A stretch of DNA of 64,000 bases, taken from Clostridia bacterium. Its GTDB lineage: Bacteria > Bacillota > Clostridia > Acetivibrionales > DSM-27016. The DNA is taken from assembly GCA_026414765.1 (NCBI GenBank), contig JAOAIJ010000024.1:1-64000 (forward strand), written 5' to 3'. The notes under the pieces are model-generated. The model was not told where the DNA came from. It ran no database searches and was given only the letters and a program-made list of their open reading frames with translations. Shown here piece by piece: positions 24,911-35,172 of this stretch. The position numbers and the translations under genes are program-made. Each line of letters starts with the position of its first letter. The first letter of the stretch is position 1.

Positions 24911-26668
24911 TTACTTTTTAATATCTATATATTCTTTTATCTTCTTTTCTAGCAAAGAAAGCGGCATTTCGCCATCTTCGAGTATAGCATCGTGAAAATC
25001 CTTTATGCTGAATTTGTTTCGGAGTTTTGCTCTTGCCTCATCTCTCAGCTCTATAATTTTAAGATAGCCTATAGCATAGGTACATTCAATCCCAGGATAG
25101 ACAGTACAGTATTCGGAATAAAACCTGGCGGAACCTTCATCACATATTTTGTTTTCAAGAGCATATTTTATGGCATCTTCCCTGGTCCAACGCATATAGT
25201 TCACTCCTATATCAATAACTGCTCTTCCTATATGCATTAGCTTGGTTTTCAGCATTTCAACCTCTCCATTGGGGTCTGAGGTTATTCTATATTCCCAGGG
25301 AATACTTTGGGCATAAGTGGCCCAGCCTTCACTAAATGCAGAAAATCCAATGATTTTACGGAAATTGGGAATATTCTTCATCTCTCTTGCCAGTGCTTGC
25401 TGGAGGTGATGACCCGGTACTCCCTCGTGATATAGTATCCATTTCATTGTATAGCTGTTATTACTGGCAAAATCTTTCGGTACAAAAATGGTAGCGGGTT
25501 TTGTACCATTCATATCGGATGAGTTATACTGAAAGAACCCTGAATTGGTGCTGCCTGTATCAGGGTAATACTGAACCTGTACCTTTGCTTTCGGAAGTGT
25601 TCCGAAAAGCATGGGAAGCTTACTGTACATGTCACTTATAACTTTTTGACAATCGTCCAGCGTGCTTATTGCTCCTGTTTCATTTTCGGAAGTAATTGTT
25701 TTTTTCCCTAATCGGCGTATTTCACTATTGATTTTATCTACTTCACTAGTTAGTTTATTATAGGCTTCTTCAGGCGTAATATCCAAAGTGGCATAGTTGC
25801 GGAGCATGTATCTGAAGTATTTTTCGCCCTCGGGCAGGTTATATACTCCAACGTAATCTTTGGATTTTTCAAGAAGACCGTCATAGTAATTAATCAATCT
25901 TTTATAAGACGGATATACAGTATTTTCAATTTCTGCTTTTACATCTTGAGTTAATCTTGTTTTAGTATCATCATCCAGTTTCAAACCTTTCAGTTTGTCT
26001 ACGAATACCGTGTACAATGAATTATCTTCGGCGGATTGTGAGATGAAGTTGTTCATAGCAGTCAAAGTGTTTGAAATAACATATGAGGGCGGTATTATTC
26101 CCTTCTGCTCCTGGGCTTTTAAAGAATCTATAGTCTGTGTGAAATATGTATCAAACACTGACAACCGCTTAATATAGTTCTTGGCATCTTTCTTTCCATG
26201 AATTGTATGTGAGTTGACCATAAACTCAGGTAGTTGTTTTTGCACTCCCAGATAATTGTTTACAGGAAAGCCATAGTGCATAAATTCTTTGCCTTTGCCA
26301 TAGTTTTCCATAAACCAGTCCAAGATATCAGTGGATATCAACTGCTCTTTGGTTTGCTTTGATCTGTCATAGCTGCGTAAGATATTTAGTTCCCGCTCAG
26401 AATACCTAAATAAATCAAGTTCATGTTCAAGGGAACGGTCTGTAAGCTTATCATCAAAGAATTTTATGCCAAAGGAATTAAGAACACCAAGTTTACTCAT
26501 TTGCTGCGGGTCTTTAAGGGCGTATCCTATGAGGGTTCTTTCGTAAAATAAGTTGATACTTGTAGGCTTGAACCATACCAGTTTTACCAGCCACCAACCG
26601 AGTATCAGCAAAAATATCAGTATGGATGCCAGAATTATTTTCTTCTTATTAAGCTTCATGTGTGACAC
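24911..26668 (-). CDS. DUF885 family membrane-anchored metallopeptidase
   Basis: 585 residues. One N-terminal membrane helix (about residues 10-30, rich in Ile/Leu/Trp after KLNKKK) anchors an outward-facing domain. HEGVPGHHLQ at about residue 415 is the HExxPGHH zinc motif of DUF885, a mostly helical gluzincin-like family. AFSEGWATYAQ downstream supplies the glutamate ligand. Close family members are uncharacterised or cleave short peptides. GTG 26668, ten bases after AAGGAG, is preferred; ATG 26659 is possible. Its substrate is unknown, and the neighbours give no clear hint. Confidence 0.82.
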   Translation of the reverse strand: MSHMKLNKKKIILASILIFLLILGWWLVKLVWFKPTSINLFYERTLIGYALKDPQQMSKLGVLNSFGIKFFDDKLTDRSLEHELDLFRYSERELNILRSYDRSKQTKEQLISTDILDWFMENYGKGKEFMHYGFPVNNYLGVQKQLPEFMVNSHTIHGKKDAKNYIKRLSVFDTYFTQTIDSLKAQEQKGIIPPSYVISNTLTAMNNFISQSAEDNSLYTVFVDKLKGLKLDDDTKTRLTQDVKAEIENTVYPSYKRLINYYDGLLEKSKDYVGVYNLPEGEKYFRYMLRNYATLDITPEEAYNKLTSEVDKINSEIRRLGKKTITSENETGAISTLDDCQKVISDMYSKLPMLFGTLPKAKVQVQYYPDTGSTNSGFFQYNSSDMNGTKPATIFVPKDFASNNSYTMKWILYHEGVPGHHLQQALAREMKNIPNFRKIIGFSAFSEGWATYAQSIPWEYRITSDPNGEVEMLKTKLMHIGRAVIDIGVNYMRWTREDAIKYALENKICDEGSARFYSEYCTVYPGIECTYAIGYLKIIELRDEARAKLRNKFSIKDFHDAILEDGEMPLSLLEKKIKEYIDIKK

Positions 26669-26894
26669 GGATTATCAGCTCCTTATAGTTACTATTCAGA
26701 TATCCTGCTATTTTATATTTTTATATTACAGCACTTCGGATTTTGGGGTAAGTGTATACAATCACAAAACCTGTCATATTTTCTATGACAGTTATCATAT
26801 GAAAGCGGAAAAGGTAATAAAAAATCACTGGTTGCTCAATATTGCAGGATAATGTAGAATAAAATCAATAAGTGTTGTAAACCGGGAAAAGGGA

Positions 26895-28121
26895 TTGATA
26901 AAATTGGATGAAAAAACTGAAAGTACTCTGATCAAAGTACTCTATGCTTCATTATTTGTTGTTCTTATTTTTGTTACTATAAGGAATCTCAAGGACCCGT
27001 GGCTTGTAATCCTGTTTTCCGGGTTGCTTATTACTTCAGTTACAATCCGTAACGCAGTTGTCTATAATACATCTAATTACAGTATAATAGGCAGAATTAT
27101 GATACTTGTAGATGTAGTTTTGATTTTCTTCATAGGTCTTGCAGATATCAGTGGAAAATATAGTATTTATTATTTTATTATTATAGGCGATACTGTTTTG
27201 GCTTTTTCATACCTGTTCAGCTGCAGTATTGCAGTCCTGAGTTACATTTCTTATGGTATCGGCAATTACATATATACGGGCTATCCACCCGCGAAAGCTT
27301 TTTTGATGGAAATGGCTTTTAATTCTCTTGCGTTTATAGCAGTAACTGCTGTAATGATTGTTGTAAAATATGAAATGAAGCAGAGGAATTTATTAAGGAT
27401 AACAATGACGGAACTCAAAAATAAGAAAAAGCAGTTGGAAAATACCTTTGTCAAGCTGAAAAAAACCTCCGAAGACCTGGAAGAAATGACTATTATGAAG
27501 GAAAGAAACCGTATAGCCCGGGAGATACATGATACAGTGGGACATACTCTAACTACGGTGTTGCTTGAAATGGAAGCGGGAGAACGACTTATACCTGTTA
27601 ATCCTGGTCTGGCGGCTGAAAAGATACAGTTGGCAAAGGGACAGATCCGAAAAGGCTTGAACGATATAAGGGAATCTGTAAGGATGCTCCAGACAGGGAG
27701 GGAAATTCTGGAGTTTGTGCCCTCGCTGAAACTTCTTATAGATGAGACTACAAAACATGGTGAAGTATTTATAAAGTATGATATATCAGAAATCCCGACA
27801 CTCACTGGGAAACAGGAAAAGGCAATTTACAGGGCATTGCAGGAGGGACTGACAAACGGTATCAGGCATGGAAAAAGTACGGCATTTGTGTTTATTTTGA
27901 AATATGAAAACGGGCATATTAAATTTTTCCTACAGGATAATGGTACAGGTACTGATAAGATCGTACAGGGCTTTGGACTGACGGCAATGGAGGAAAGAGT
28001 GAAGGAACTGGGTGGAGTTTTCAGCATTGACTCGGAACCAGGGGAGGGCTGCTGTATTGCTATAAATATTCCTGTCGAAGGGGAGGGTCTGAATGATGGC
28101 TATAAAAGTACTGATAGTTGA
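26895..28121 (+). CDS. Membrane sensor histidine kinase, LiaS/DesK-like
   Basis: About 405 residues. Six or so hydrophobic segments fill residues 12-155. A coiled-coil linker (TELKNKKKQLENTFVKLKK) leads to the HisKA_3 helix with AREIHDTVGHTL (His about residue 212). The ATPase domain ends with GFGLTAMEERVKELGG. The start is uncertain: TTG 26895 is nearly touching GGGA, so TTG 26904 is an alternative. The response regulator gene begins inside its 3' end (29-bp overlap), and an ABC permease and ATPase follow, so the four genes form one operon. This layout is typical of systems that sense and expel membrane-active compounds. Confidence 0.88.
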   Translation: MIKLDEKTESTLIKVLYASLFVVLIFVTIRNLKDPWLVILFSGLLITSVTIRNAVVYNTSNYSIIGRIMILVDVVLIFFIGLADISGKYSIYYFIIIGDTVLAFSYLFSCSIAVLSYISYGIGNYIYTGYPPAKAFLMEMAFNSLAFIAVTAVMIVVKYEMKQRNLLRITMTELKNKKKQLENTFVKLKKTSEDLEEMTIMKERNRIAREIHDTVGHTLTTVLLEMEAGERLIPVNPGLAAEKIQLAKGQIRKGLNDIRESVRMLQTGREILEFVPSLKLLIDETTKHGEVFIKYDISEIPTLTGKQEKAIYRALQEGLTNGIRHGKSTAFVFILKYENGHIKFFLQDNGTGTDKIVQGFGLTAMEERVKELGGVFSIDSEPGEGCCIAINIPVEGEGLNDGYKSTDS

Positions 28122-28746
28122 TGACCAGACACTGATGAGAGATGGCTTAAAAACAGTTTTGGAACTGGAGAAGGATATACAGGTGACAGGCATGGCAGGA
28201 AACGGCATAGAAGCTGTTAAGATGGTAAAGGTGCAAAACCCTGATGTAGTACTTTTAGACATAAGGATGCCGGAAATGGATGGAGTGCAATGTACAAAAG
28301 CCATAAAGGAAGTGTGCCCTGGAATCAAGGTATTGATGCTGACAACGTTTAATGATGAAGAGTATATAATGGAAGCACTTGCTTATGGAGCCTGCGGCTA
28401 TTTGCTTAAGGATATTGAAATGAACAAGCTTGTGGAAGCAATCCATGATGCAGCAGCCGGGAAAATGATCATGCCTCCCCAAGTAGCATCCAAGCTGGCA
28501 GAGGGTCTTGCCAGGATGGCGCTTAAAAAGAAGGATAATATGATAACAGCAGATATTGAGTTTTCCGACAGGGAACATGAGATTGCGGGAATGATGGTTC
28601 AGGGGTTTACAAATAAACAGATATCTGCTGCTTTGTATATATCTGAAGGAACGGTTCGCAACTATATAAGCAATATTTACAGTAAGATAGGTATTGCCCA
28701 TAGGACTCAGGCTGTACTTTATCTGAAGGAAAAAGGCTTCAGATAG
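28093..28746 (+). CDS. NarL/LuxR-type response regulator
   Basis: About 216 residues: a receiver domain with acidic pocket VDD and phospho-accepting Asp56 (VVLLDIRMPEMDG), conserved LTTF and YLLKD, followed by a LuxR helix-turn-helix (FSDREHEIAGMMVQGFTNKQIS, SEGTVRNYISNIYSKI). It should be phosphorylated by the kinase encoded just upstream and activate the ABC genes that follow. Translation is coupled: GGGGAGGG lies inside the kinase gene just before tandem ATG codons at 28093 and 28096. Confidence 0.93.
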   Translation: MMAIKVLIVDDQTLMRDGLKTVLELEKDIQVTGMAGNGIEAVKMVKVQNPDVVLLDIRMPEMDGVQCTKAIKEVCPGIKVLMLTTFNDEEYIMEALAYGACGYLLKDIEMNKLVEAIHDAAAGKMIMPPQVASKLAEGLARMALKKKDNMITADIEFSDREHEIAGMMVQGFTNKQISAALYISEGTVRNYISNIYSKIGIAHRTQAVLYLKEKGFR

Positions 28747-28787
28747 ATGCTGAGGCTATGAAATTTACTTGATTACGGAAATATGTG

Positions 28788-29933
28788 ATGGTGGATTTTA
28801 TGATTTTTACAGATGTTTTAAAATATTATAAAAGCAATATGAGACGGTTTATCGCCATATTTGCTACCATATCCCTCAGTGTTCTGCTGGTATATGTATT
28901 TCAGATGCTCATAAATTCTCTTACAAGCAGTGTTTACTTAACACAGATTGAGCCGAGAAAACATTTTTCCATTGTACGTCAAAAAGAGCTGTTACCCGAT
29001 GAGAAGCTGATAAATGACATAAAAGCAAGGGATGAAACAGAAGAAGTATTACCGCTTGTTCTTTGGTCAACAGGCCTGAATATGATAATAGGCGGAGATA
29101 CACAATCGGATATCGCAATGTTGAAAGAAAAGGACATGGATTATTTACTGTCTGTAATGGGCATGAAGATTTTTGAAGGCAGAAAGCCTGCACCGGGCAG
29201 ACATGAGATTTTACTGCATGAGCGTGTTGCTGCAAACAAGAAGCTGAAAATAGGGGATCAGTTTGGAGCGTTGAACAGTAAGAATGAGTGGATGTCGGGG
29301 AGCTACAGAGTCGTTGGTCTTGTCAGAGGAAAGCCTGTTATGTCTTTTGCCCCATATGAAACTGCATTTTCAGACTACAAAATCAACTATGAATATCAGT
29401 TTGGGGCTGCCATTATTCCTAAAAAGGGAATGCTGGAAACGCTAAACAAATATTTGGACAGTCTGCCAAATACATATCATGTAAAAACTTATAATTCCAG
29501 TAAAGAAAATATCGAGAGCTTAACCGGAAACATTGATCTTCTCATTACAATACTCAGTATCATTGTAATGATTATTGCTTCGGTATGCGTAGGGTTTTTG
29601 TGCTATATCTACTTTTACCAAAGAAGAAATGAATTTGGGCTTCTTTGGGCAATAGGGTTCTCAAGAATACAGGTGGTAAACAGGGTATTCATTGAAATCA
29701 GCGGTATGAATCTGGCAGGACTTATTGCAGGTATTATCATCTCAGTAGTATTCGGCTGGATTTTAAGGATATATATTTACCTACCCGGGGGACAAAACCT
29801 GTATTTGTTTTCCCTGGACAGTATAATCAAAGCATTGTGTGTTCCTCTGTTCGCAACTCTTTTCAGCATAATTCCTATATGGCGCATGCTTAGGAAACTG
29901 GACCCTGTGTCAATAATTGAGGGGGTGATGTAA
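28788..29933 (+). CDS. ABC transporter permease, FtsX/MacB-like
   Basis: About 381 residues: one N-terminal membrane helix, a ~230-residue extracytoplasmic domain (MacB_PCD-like), then three helices with the FtsX core near the C-terminus (FLCYIYFYQRRNEFGLLWAIGFSR and the ending LDPVSIIEGV). This is the four-helix FtsX/MacB half-permease, not the ten-helix BceB type. It is followed one base later by its ATPase gene. The start is uncertain among GTG 28785, ATG 28788 and ATG 28800, with a weak ACGGAA site. It probably works with a mechanotransmission-type ATPase to remove a peptide or lipid from the membrane, under the kinase/regulator upstream. Confidence 0.8.
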   Translation: MVDFMIFTDVLKYYKSNMRRFIAIFATISLSVLLVYVFQMLINSLTSSVYLTQIEPRKHFSIVRQKELLPDEKLINDIKARDETEEVLPLVLWSTGLNMIIGGDTQSDIAMLKEKDMDYLLSVMGMKIFEGRKPAPGRHEILLHERVAANKKLKIGDQFGALNSKNEWMSGSYRVVGLVRGKPVMSFAPYETAFSDYKINYEYQFGAAIIPKKGMLETLNKYLDSLPNTYHVKTYNSSKENIESLTGNIDLLITILSIIVMIIASVCVGFLCYIYFYQRRNEFGLLWAIGFSRIQVVNRVFIEISGMNLAGLIAGIIISVVFGWILRIYIYLPGGQNLYLFSLDSIIKALCVPLFATLFSIIPIWRMLRKLDPVSIIEGVM

Positions 29934-29934
29934 A

Positions 29935-30591
29935 ATGCTGCTGGAGGGAAAAGAGCTATGTCTTATTTATGATATGGATAAGGAGCAGGAAGTATATGCC
30001 CTGAGAGATGTAGATATTACTCTGGACAAGGGTGAATTACTAGGTGTGATGGGACCTTCGGGGAGTGGAAAGAGCTCTCTTCTGTACGTATTGTCAGGAC
30101 TAAAAAAGCCGATGTCCGGTACTGTATATTATAAGGATACAGATATTCAGGACCTTTCCCTGCTGGAACAGGCCAAGCTCAGAAAAAATGAGTTTGGTTT
30201 CATATTTCAGAAGCATTTCCTAATTGATTATTTGACGGTATTTGATAATATACTGGTGGGAACAAACCGTGATGAAATATCCAGAAATAGAGCTTTTGAG
30301 CTGATGGATGGCCTTGGTATTAGACATCTGGCAAAAAGAAAACCTGTACAGTTATCCGGCGGACAGAGACAGCGTATTGCAATAGCCAGGGCGCTCGCAA
30401 ACAGACCATCTGTTATTTTTGCAGATGAACCTACGGCTTCCCTGGACCATAAAAATGCCATGGAAGTAATGAACATTCTGGAGGAATTTAGAGGTGAGAC
30501 TGCTATAATGGTTGTTACGCATGACCGTTCCATACTGGAGAATGCAAACAGAGTAATTGAGATGTGGGACGGCAGGATTAAAGTCAGTTGA
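29935..30591 (+). CDS. ABC transporter ATPase, LolD/MacB type
   Basis: 218 residues with a complete nucleotide-binding domain: Walker A GPSGSGKSS, Q-loop FIFQKHFL, signature LSGGQRQRIAIARAL, Walker B VIFADEPTASLD and switch histidine in VVTHD. It starts one base after the permease stop and shares its operon with the two-component system at 26895-28746. It powers the FtsX-like permease. A hairpin terminator lies ~90 bp downstream. Confidence 0.93.
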   Translation: MLLEGKELCLIYDMDKEQEVYALRDVDITLDKGELLGVMGPSGSGKSSLLYVLSGLKKPMSGTVYYKDTDIQDLSLLEQAKLRKNEFGFIFQKHFLIDYLTVFDNILVGTNRDEISRNRAFELMDGLGIRHLAKRKPVQLSGGQRQRIAIARALANRPSVIFADEPTASLDHKNAMEVMNILEEFRGETAIMVVTHDRSILENANRVIEMWDGRIKVS

Positions 30592-30682
30592 ATGATTCAG
30601 GTGGCGCAGTATCAATGTTGAGGTTTGAGCTGTTTAGTGGTATATATGCATATTTACCGGTAAAATGTATTGAATTATATTT

Positions 30683-30720
30683 ATAAAAGGTTGCTACTGA
30701 TCTGTATCAACCTTTTATTG
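30683..30720 (+). terminator. Terminator after the two-component/ABC operon
   Basis: ATAAAAGGTTG (30683-30693) pairs with CAACCTTTTAT (30708-30718), 11 bp with a 14-base loop, and the right arm itself supplies the T-run. The remaining bases of the 30592-30897 gap hold the promoter at 30728 and nothing else recognised. Confidence 0.7.
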
Positions 30721-30727
30721 ATGTATT

Positions 30728-30756
30728 TTGAAATCAGCGGATAATAGTGTTATATT
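30728..30756 (+). promoter_or_regulatory. Promoter for the AI-2E family permease gene
   Basis: TTGAAA (30728-30733) and TATATT (30751-30756) are 17 bp apart, about 140 bp before the ATG at 30898. It may also serve the helicase gene. Confidence 0.45.
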
Positions 30757-30897
30757 TAATATAATGAAGGATAAATTATACAATTATAGAATTATAGAGA
30801 ATAGAGTATAAATATATTCGTTATGTACTATGAACAACAAGTAATTTAAGGTTGTTTTACTAAAAAGTGCAAACAATGAGAAATATGGAGGCATCAT

Positions 30898-31977
30898 ATG
30901 TGGATTAAAGAAAAGTTTTTCAAGTATGCGATAGGAACTCTGGTAGCTTTACTTATTTTGTTCCTTGCAGGACAGTTGGATTTTATATTTGTACCTATAA
31001 AAAAGATTGCCGTAATAATATTTTTCCCGATGCTGGTATCAGGTTTTCTTTACTACCTACTGAGACCTCTTGTAAATCTGGCGGAGAAACGGCTGCGCAT
31101 GCCGAGAGTACTTGCAATATTAGCAGTCTTTTTGCTGGTTATCGGGATATTTGCTCTGGTCGGAGTATATGCGGGTTCATTGGTAAGTAAGCAGCTTAGC
31201 CAGCTGATGTCAAACATGCCTGAGATTATCAATGGAGCTAAAGAAAAAGCAACTGAATTACTGGAAAACCAGAATCTTGTTTCCATGTTTTCAGGAAAAG
31301 TTCAGGAGCAGGCTACACAAGCCTTGCAGAAAATTGTGCCGCTTATAACAGGGAGCATATTCGGGGCTATTTCAACAGTAACAGGTATCGCTACAGTACT
31401 TGTAATGGTGCCTTTTATACTTTTCTACCTTTTGAGGGATGACCGTACTTTCGCTTCTAGAATCAAGGCTCTTGTACCCAAAGGATTTAAGGAGGAAGGC
31501 TATGCAATCCTGGAAGAGACAGACAAAACCTTGTCAGTGTATATCATAGGTCAGGCGATTATAGCCTTGGTGCTGGGAGTGTTGATGTATATAGGATATC
31601 TCATAATAGGGATGGATTATTCTCTGATACTGGCGTTTTTTGTAATGATTACATCCTTTATACCCCTGTTTGGAGCAGTAATAGGCGTAATACCGGCCTT
31701 ACTGATAGGCTTGGCGGATGGCCCCTTTATGGTAGTCAAGGTAATTATACTTGCGGTGCTTATCCAGCAGCTGGAAGGGAACTTTATTTCTCCTAACCTT
31801 GTCGGAAAGAGGCTGGAAATACATCCGCTCACACTTATTATTTTATTTCTGATTGCTGCCTCACTGTATGGATTTGTCGGAATGCTGATAGTGGTTCCGG
31901 CTTACGCAGTTTGCAAGGTAATTGTGAGAAATTTTATCAGGATTTACAGATTGAGAAAGAGTCACAGTTTACTGTAA
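30898..31977 (+). CDS. AI-2E family (PerM/YtvI-like) membrane protein
   Basis: 359 residues with about eight hydrophobic segments, a hydrophilic amphipathic region at residues ~95-140 and the family end region (SFIPLFGAVIGVIPALLIGL, LVGKRLEIHPLTLI, GMLIVVPAYAVCKV). The family is named for AI-2 export, but members mostly act as exporters or antiporters of other solutes, so the substrate stays open. The helicase gene follows 102 bp later on the same strand. TATGGAGG lies upstream of the ATG. Confidence 0.85.
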   Translation: MWIKEKFFKYAIGTLVALLILFLAGQLDFIFVPIKKIAVIIFFPMLVSGFLYYLLRPLVNLAEKRLRMPRVLAILAVFLLVIGIFALVGVYAGSLVSKQLSQLMSNMPEIINGAKEKATELLENQNLVSMFSGKVQEQATQALQKIVPLITGSIFGAISTVTGIATVLVMVPFILFYLLRDDRTFASRIKALVPKGFKEEGYAILEETDKTLSVYIIGQAIIALVLGVLMYIGYLIIGMDYSLILAFFVMITSFIPLFGAVIGVIPALLIGLADGPFMVVKVIILAVLIQQLEGNFISPNLVGKRLEIHPLTLIILFLIAASLYGFVGMLIVVPAYAVCKVIVRNFIRIYRLRKSHSLL

Positions 31978-32079
31978 CAGTAAAGAGGATAAGCCTACAG
32001 AATCAAACGGATCAGATGTAAAAATAGCAGCAGAGAAACAAATAATAATTGAAAGAATAAAACAGTAAAGGAGAAAATA

Positions 32080-33294
32080 ATGATAAATCTCATAAATACC
32101 CTTAATATGAACCAGTCACTTGCAGAGGCTTTAAAAAAGGAAAATATAGTAATCCCTACTGAAATACAGAGTAAGGTAATTCCCCAGGCAATAAAAAACA
32201 TTGATCTGATCGTACAATCAGAAACAGGTACGGGAAAAACTTTGGCATACCTTCTTCCTCTATTCCACAAGTTGAATACATCGGTCAGGGAGATGCAGGC
32301 AATAATACTTGTTCCGACGCATGAACTGGCTATTCAGATACAGCGCCAGATAGAGCGTTTGGCACAGAATTCTGATGTAAAAGTGTCCTCAGTGCCAATA
32401 ATAGGTAATGTTAATATAGAAAGACAAATAGAGAAGCTGAGAGATAAACCGCATATAATCGTTGGTTCTGCCGGCAGGATACTTGAGCTGATAAAAAAGA
32501 AGAAGATTTCAGCGCACACAATAAAAACGATAATTCTCGACGAAGCCGACAGACTTATGGATGATAATAACGTGGATAGTGTAAAGGCAGTGATCAAAAG
32601 CACATTGAAGGAAAGGCAGCTTTTGATGTTTTCGGCTACTATATCACAGAATACGATAGCAAAAGCAAAAGAGATTATGAAAGAGCCAGAATTCATAAAG
32701 GGAGAGTCAAAAACAACAGTTCCTGACACGATTGAGCACTTGTACTTTATAGCAGAGCAAAGAGACAAAATTGAAGTGCTAAGGAAACTGACAAGGATTA
32801 TAAATCCTCAAAGAGCCCTTGTTTTTATCAATAGAAGTGAAGAGATAGAGATTACAACTGCAAAGCTGAGATATCACGGCTTAAAAGCTGATGGAATCCA
32901 CGGTTCCAACTTTAAGTCGGAGAGGAAAAGGACTATGGAGGAATTCAGAGCTGGTAAGATCCAGTTGCTTATTGCTTCGGATATAGCAGCCAGAGGTCTC
33001 GACATAGAAGGGGTGACACATGTTTTCAATCTGGATATACCGGAGGATCCAAAAGACTATATCCACCGTACTGGAAGGACTGGGAGGAAAGGAAACAAGG
33101 GGGTTGCAATTTCAATCATTACTGAAAGAGAGCTTCAGATAATCAAAAAATATGAAGGAGCCTTGAAAATACAAATAGAGGGAAAATCCATGTATATGGG
33201 AAAAATCACGGATGGAAGCAGGAAGGTGCAAAGAAAGCCGCCTGCCAGGCCGCAGTCCAAATCATCAGGAAATACCAATTTCAAGAAGAAATAA
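32080..33294 (+). CDS. DEAD-box ATP-dependent RNA helicase
   Basis: 404 residues with the full motif set: Q-motif PTEIQSKVIPQ, motif I SETGTGKT, Ia VPTHELA, motif II DEAD, motif III SAT, motif V SDIAARGLD, motif VI HRTGRTGRKG. A basic tail (RKVQRKPPARPQSKSSGN) probably aids RNA binding; there is no CshA- or DbpA-type RNA-recognition domain. It unwinds short RNA duplexes in ribosome assembly or mRNA decay, often for cold fitness. AAAGGAG precedes the ATG. The next gene is convergent and only eight bases away, so transcripts must overlap. Confidence 0.92.
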   Translation: MINLINTLNMNQSLAEALKKENIVIPTEIQSKVIPQAIKNIDLIVQSETGTGKTLAYLLPLFHKLNTSVREMQAIILVPTHELAIQIQRQIERLAQNSDVKVSSVPIIGNVNIERQIEKLRDKPHIIVGSAGRILELIKKKKISAHTIKTIILDEADRLMDDNNVDSVKAVIKSTLKERQLLMFSATISQNTIAKAKEIMKEPEFIKGESKTTVPDTIEHLYFIAEQRDKIEVLRKLTRIINPQRALVFINRSEEIEITTAKLRYHGLKADGIHGSNFKSERKRTMEEFRAGKIQLLIASDIAARGLDIEGVTHVFNLDIPEDPKDYIHRTGRTGRKGNKGVAISIITERELQIIKKYEGALKIQIEGKSMYMGKITDGSRKVQRKPPARPQSKSSGNTNFKKK

Positions 33295-33302
33295 GTAATG
33301 TG

Positions 33303-34967
33303 TTATTTTGTCTGCGGCCATTTTAAAATCGCTTTTTGGTCAATAAGCTTTTGCTGGAGTGCTGATATTTTTATGTCCTGTACGGAGCAGTTGCCGTCGA
33401 TAGCCAATCTGGCGGCAATGCCGGCTGCATGTCCCATTATCATGTATTGAGGCTCCATACGGAGTGTTGAGTAAGCAACATGGCTTGCCGAGAAGCATAC
33501 CGGAACCAGAATGTTAGTCACTTCACTACGCTTTGGCAGCATTACACGGTAAGGAATCTGATATGGGTTTACCTTAACCTGCATATCTCCCTCATTGAGT
33601 ACATGTCCTGTTGAAGTTGCATATCTTTGCACATTATGCGAATCACTGTTATATGAACCCATTCCAACTGAATCAGACTTAGTAAGATTTTTCTGTATAT
33701 CATTCTGGGTCATTACATATTCGCCTGTCATACGTTTTGCTTCACGGATATAAAGCTGATACGGCCAGTTGTTGTTATCCTTGAATTCATCCTTTGCCAA
33801 TCCCCACTTGCTGGCATCCTGTCTCAGCTCTTTCGGAACCTGGCTGTCGTTTGCCAGGAAATACAGAAAACCTTGGATATAGTTTTTATGCGCATTACTG
33901 ATATCCTTCCTTGTTTTGTAGTCAGCCTCAGGATAATCCCAGCTTCCTCCTATATAGTCAGTGGAAAACGGCCCGTTATTATTTAAGTCGCCTTTACTAT
34001 TTGGAAGCGGACTGATCCAGGCAACATCCTTGAAGGAAATATTCCTGTTTTTTTCTGACTTCTTAACTACATTAATCCACTCAATCAGCAGCTTATACCT
34101 CCCCGGATCATACTTGTCGGGTTTGGGAAATGGAGCCCTGTTTGACGCAGCATTCGTAAGGCAAAGACGGTAGTTGTAAGCCTGAACCTTTTTGTCTTCT
34201 GATCCGATTTTTCCTGGTTGTACATCCAATATTTCAGGGAAAAGCATTTTTTGCTTGTCATAAGCAGATACCTTATACTTAAAGTTGTGAGTACGTGTAT
34301 AAGGTCTTACACCGGCAAGAGACTCACTGTAGGTAGAAGTGCCTTCACGGCCCCAGGTATAGGAAACGCCTGATTTTGCCATCAAATCCCCTTCGTAGGT
34401 ACAGTCGACAAATATATCGGCTTTAAAAGCGGTATGGTTTTCAGTATGTATCTCAGTTATTTTTGTTTCTGCTTTTTTGACTCCGTCCTTTTCCTTGAGT
34501 CTGTGATGCAGATAAACCTGGACGCCTGCTTCTTTTACCATATCATTGAATACTTTTTCTGCTATATGGGGTTCAAAATACCAGCTTATATCCTTCTGAT
34601 AGTATTTGCCGACTCTGGTGAAAAATTCTCTGGAAAGACCCCCGATTAAGTAATCTTTACCTTTGTCAGTTGCACCAAGACCCCCGGATACCATTCCCCC
34701 CAGATGACTTTCAGGCTCTAAAAGTGCCACGGACAATCCTTCTCTGGCTGCAGAAACGGCGGCTATGACTCCTGAGGCAGTCCCGCCGTACACAACCACA
34801 TCAAATTGGAGCTGATTAATAATTACTTTTTTTTCCGTATCCGAGTTTAAGGGGAGTATATTGCTGAAAATTAAAGTAATAGCTATAAGTACTAAAGATG
34901 TTGTTTTTACTATCACAGGTTTATAGTTAAAATGGCTTTTATAGTTTGTTTCAAATATCTTAGGCAT
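33303..34967 (-). CDS. Exported FAD-dependent oxidoreductase (FAD_oxidored family)
   Basis: 554 residues. A hydrophobic helix at residues ~20-40 acts as signal peptide or anchor. The FAD-binding dinucleotide fold follows: [41 protein letters not shown] second FAD contact occurs near the end ([13 protein letters not shown]). Members of this family are found near sugar-degradation genes and are poorly characterised. The ATG is 14 bases from GGGAGG, longer than normal, so the true start is not certain. It converges on the helicase gene. FAD binding outside the membrane is unusual and would need Tat export or insertion before loading; no twin-arginine is visible. Confidence 0.8.
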   Translation of the reverse strand: MPKIFETNYKSHFNYKPVIVKTTSLVLIAITLIFSNILPLNSDTEKKVIINQLQFDVVVYGGTASGVIAAVSAAREGLSVALLEPESHLGGMVSGGLGATDKGKDYLIGGLSREFFTRVGKYYQKDISWYFEPHIAEKVFNDMVKEAGVQVYLHHRLKEKDGVKKAETKITEIHTENHTAFKADIFVDCTYEGDLMAKSGVSYTWGREGTSTYSESLAGVRPYTRTHNFKYKVSAYDKQKMLFPEILDVQPGKIGSEDKKVQAYNYRLCLTNAASNRAPFPKPDKYDPGRYKLLIEWINVVKKSEKNRNISFKDVAWISPLPNSKGDLNNNGPFSTDYIGGSWDYPEADYKTRKDISNAHKNYIQGFLYFLANDSQVPKELRQDASKWGLAKDEFKDNNNWPYQLYIREAKRMTGEYVMTQNDIQKNLTKSDSVGMGSYNSDSHNVQRYATSTGHVLNEGDMQVKVNPYQIPYRVMLPKRSEVTNILVPVCFSASHVAYSTLRMEPQYMIMGHAAGIAARLAIDGNCSVQDIKISALQQKLIDQKAILKWPQTK

Positions 34968-35172
34968 AAGTTGACTATATTCCTCCCAGGTATGTGGATT
35001 CCAGGTTTTATTATAAGTGTAAAACTTACAAAATTCAACATATGTTATAATATGTTTTATAAATCGGTTTGCACTTAAACAAGGTTTTACTGCAAGTTAT
35101 ATGCTCTTTATTTTATCTTTGAGATGAGTTATTATAAATAAATATCAGATAGAAAGAATAAGTGAGGTCAAG

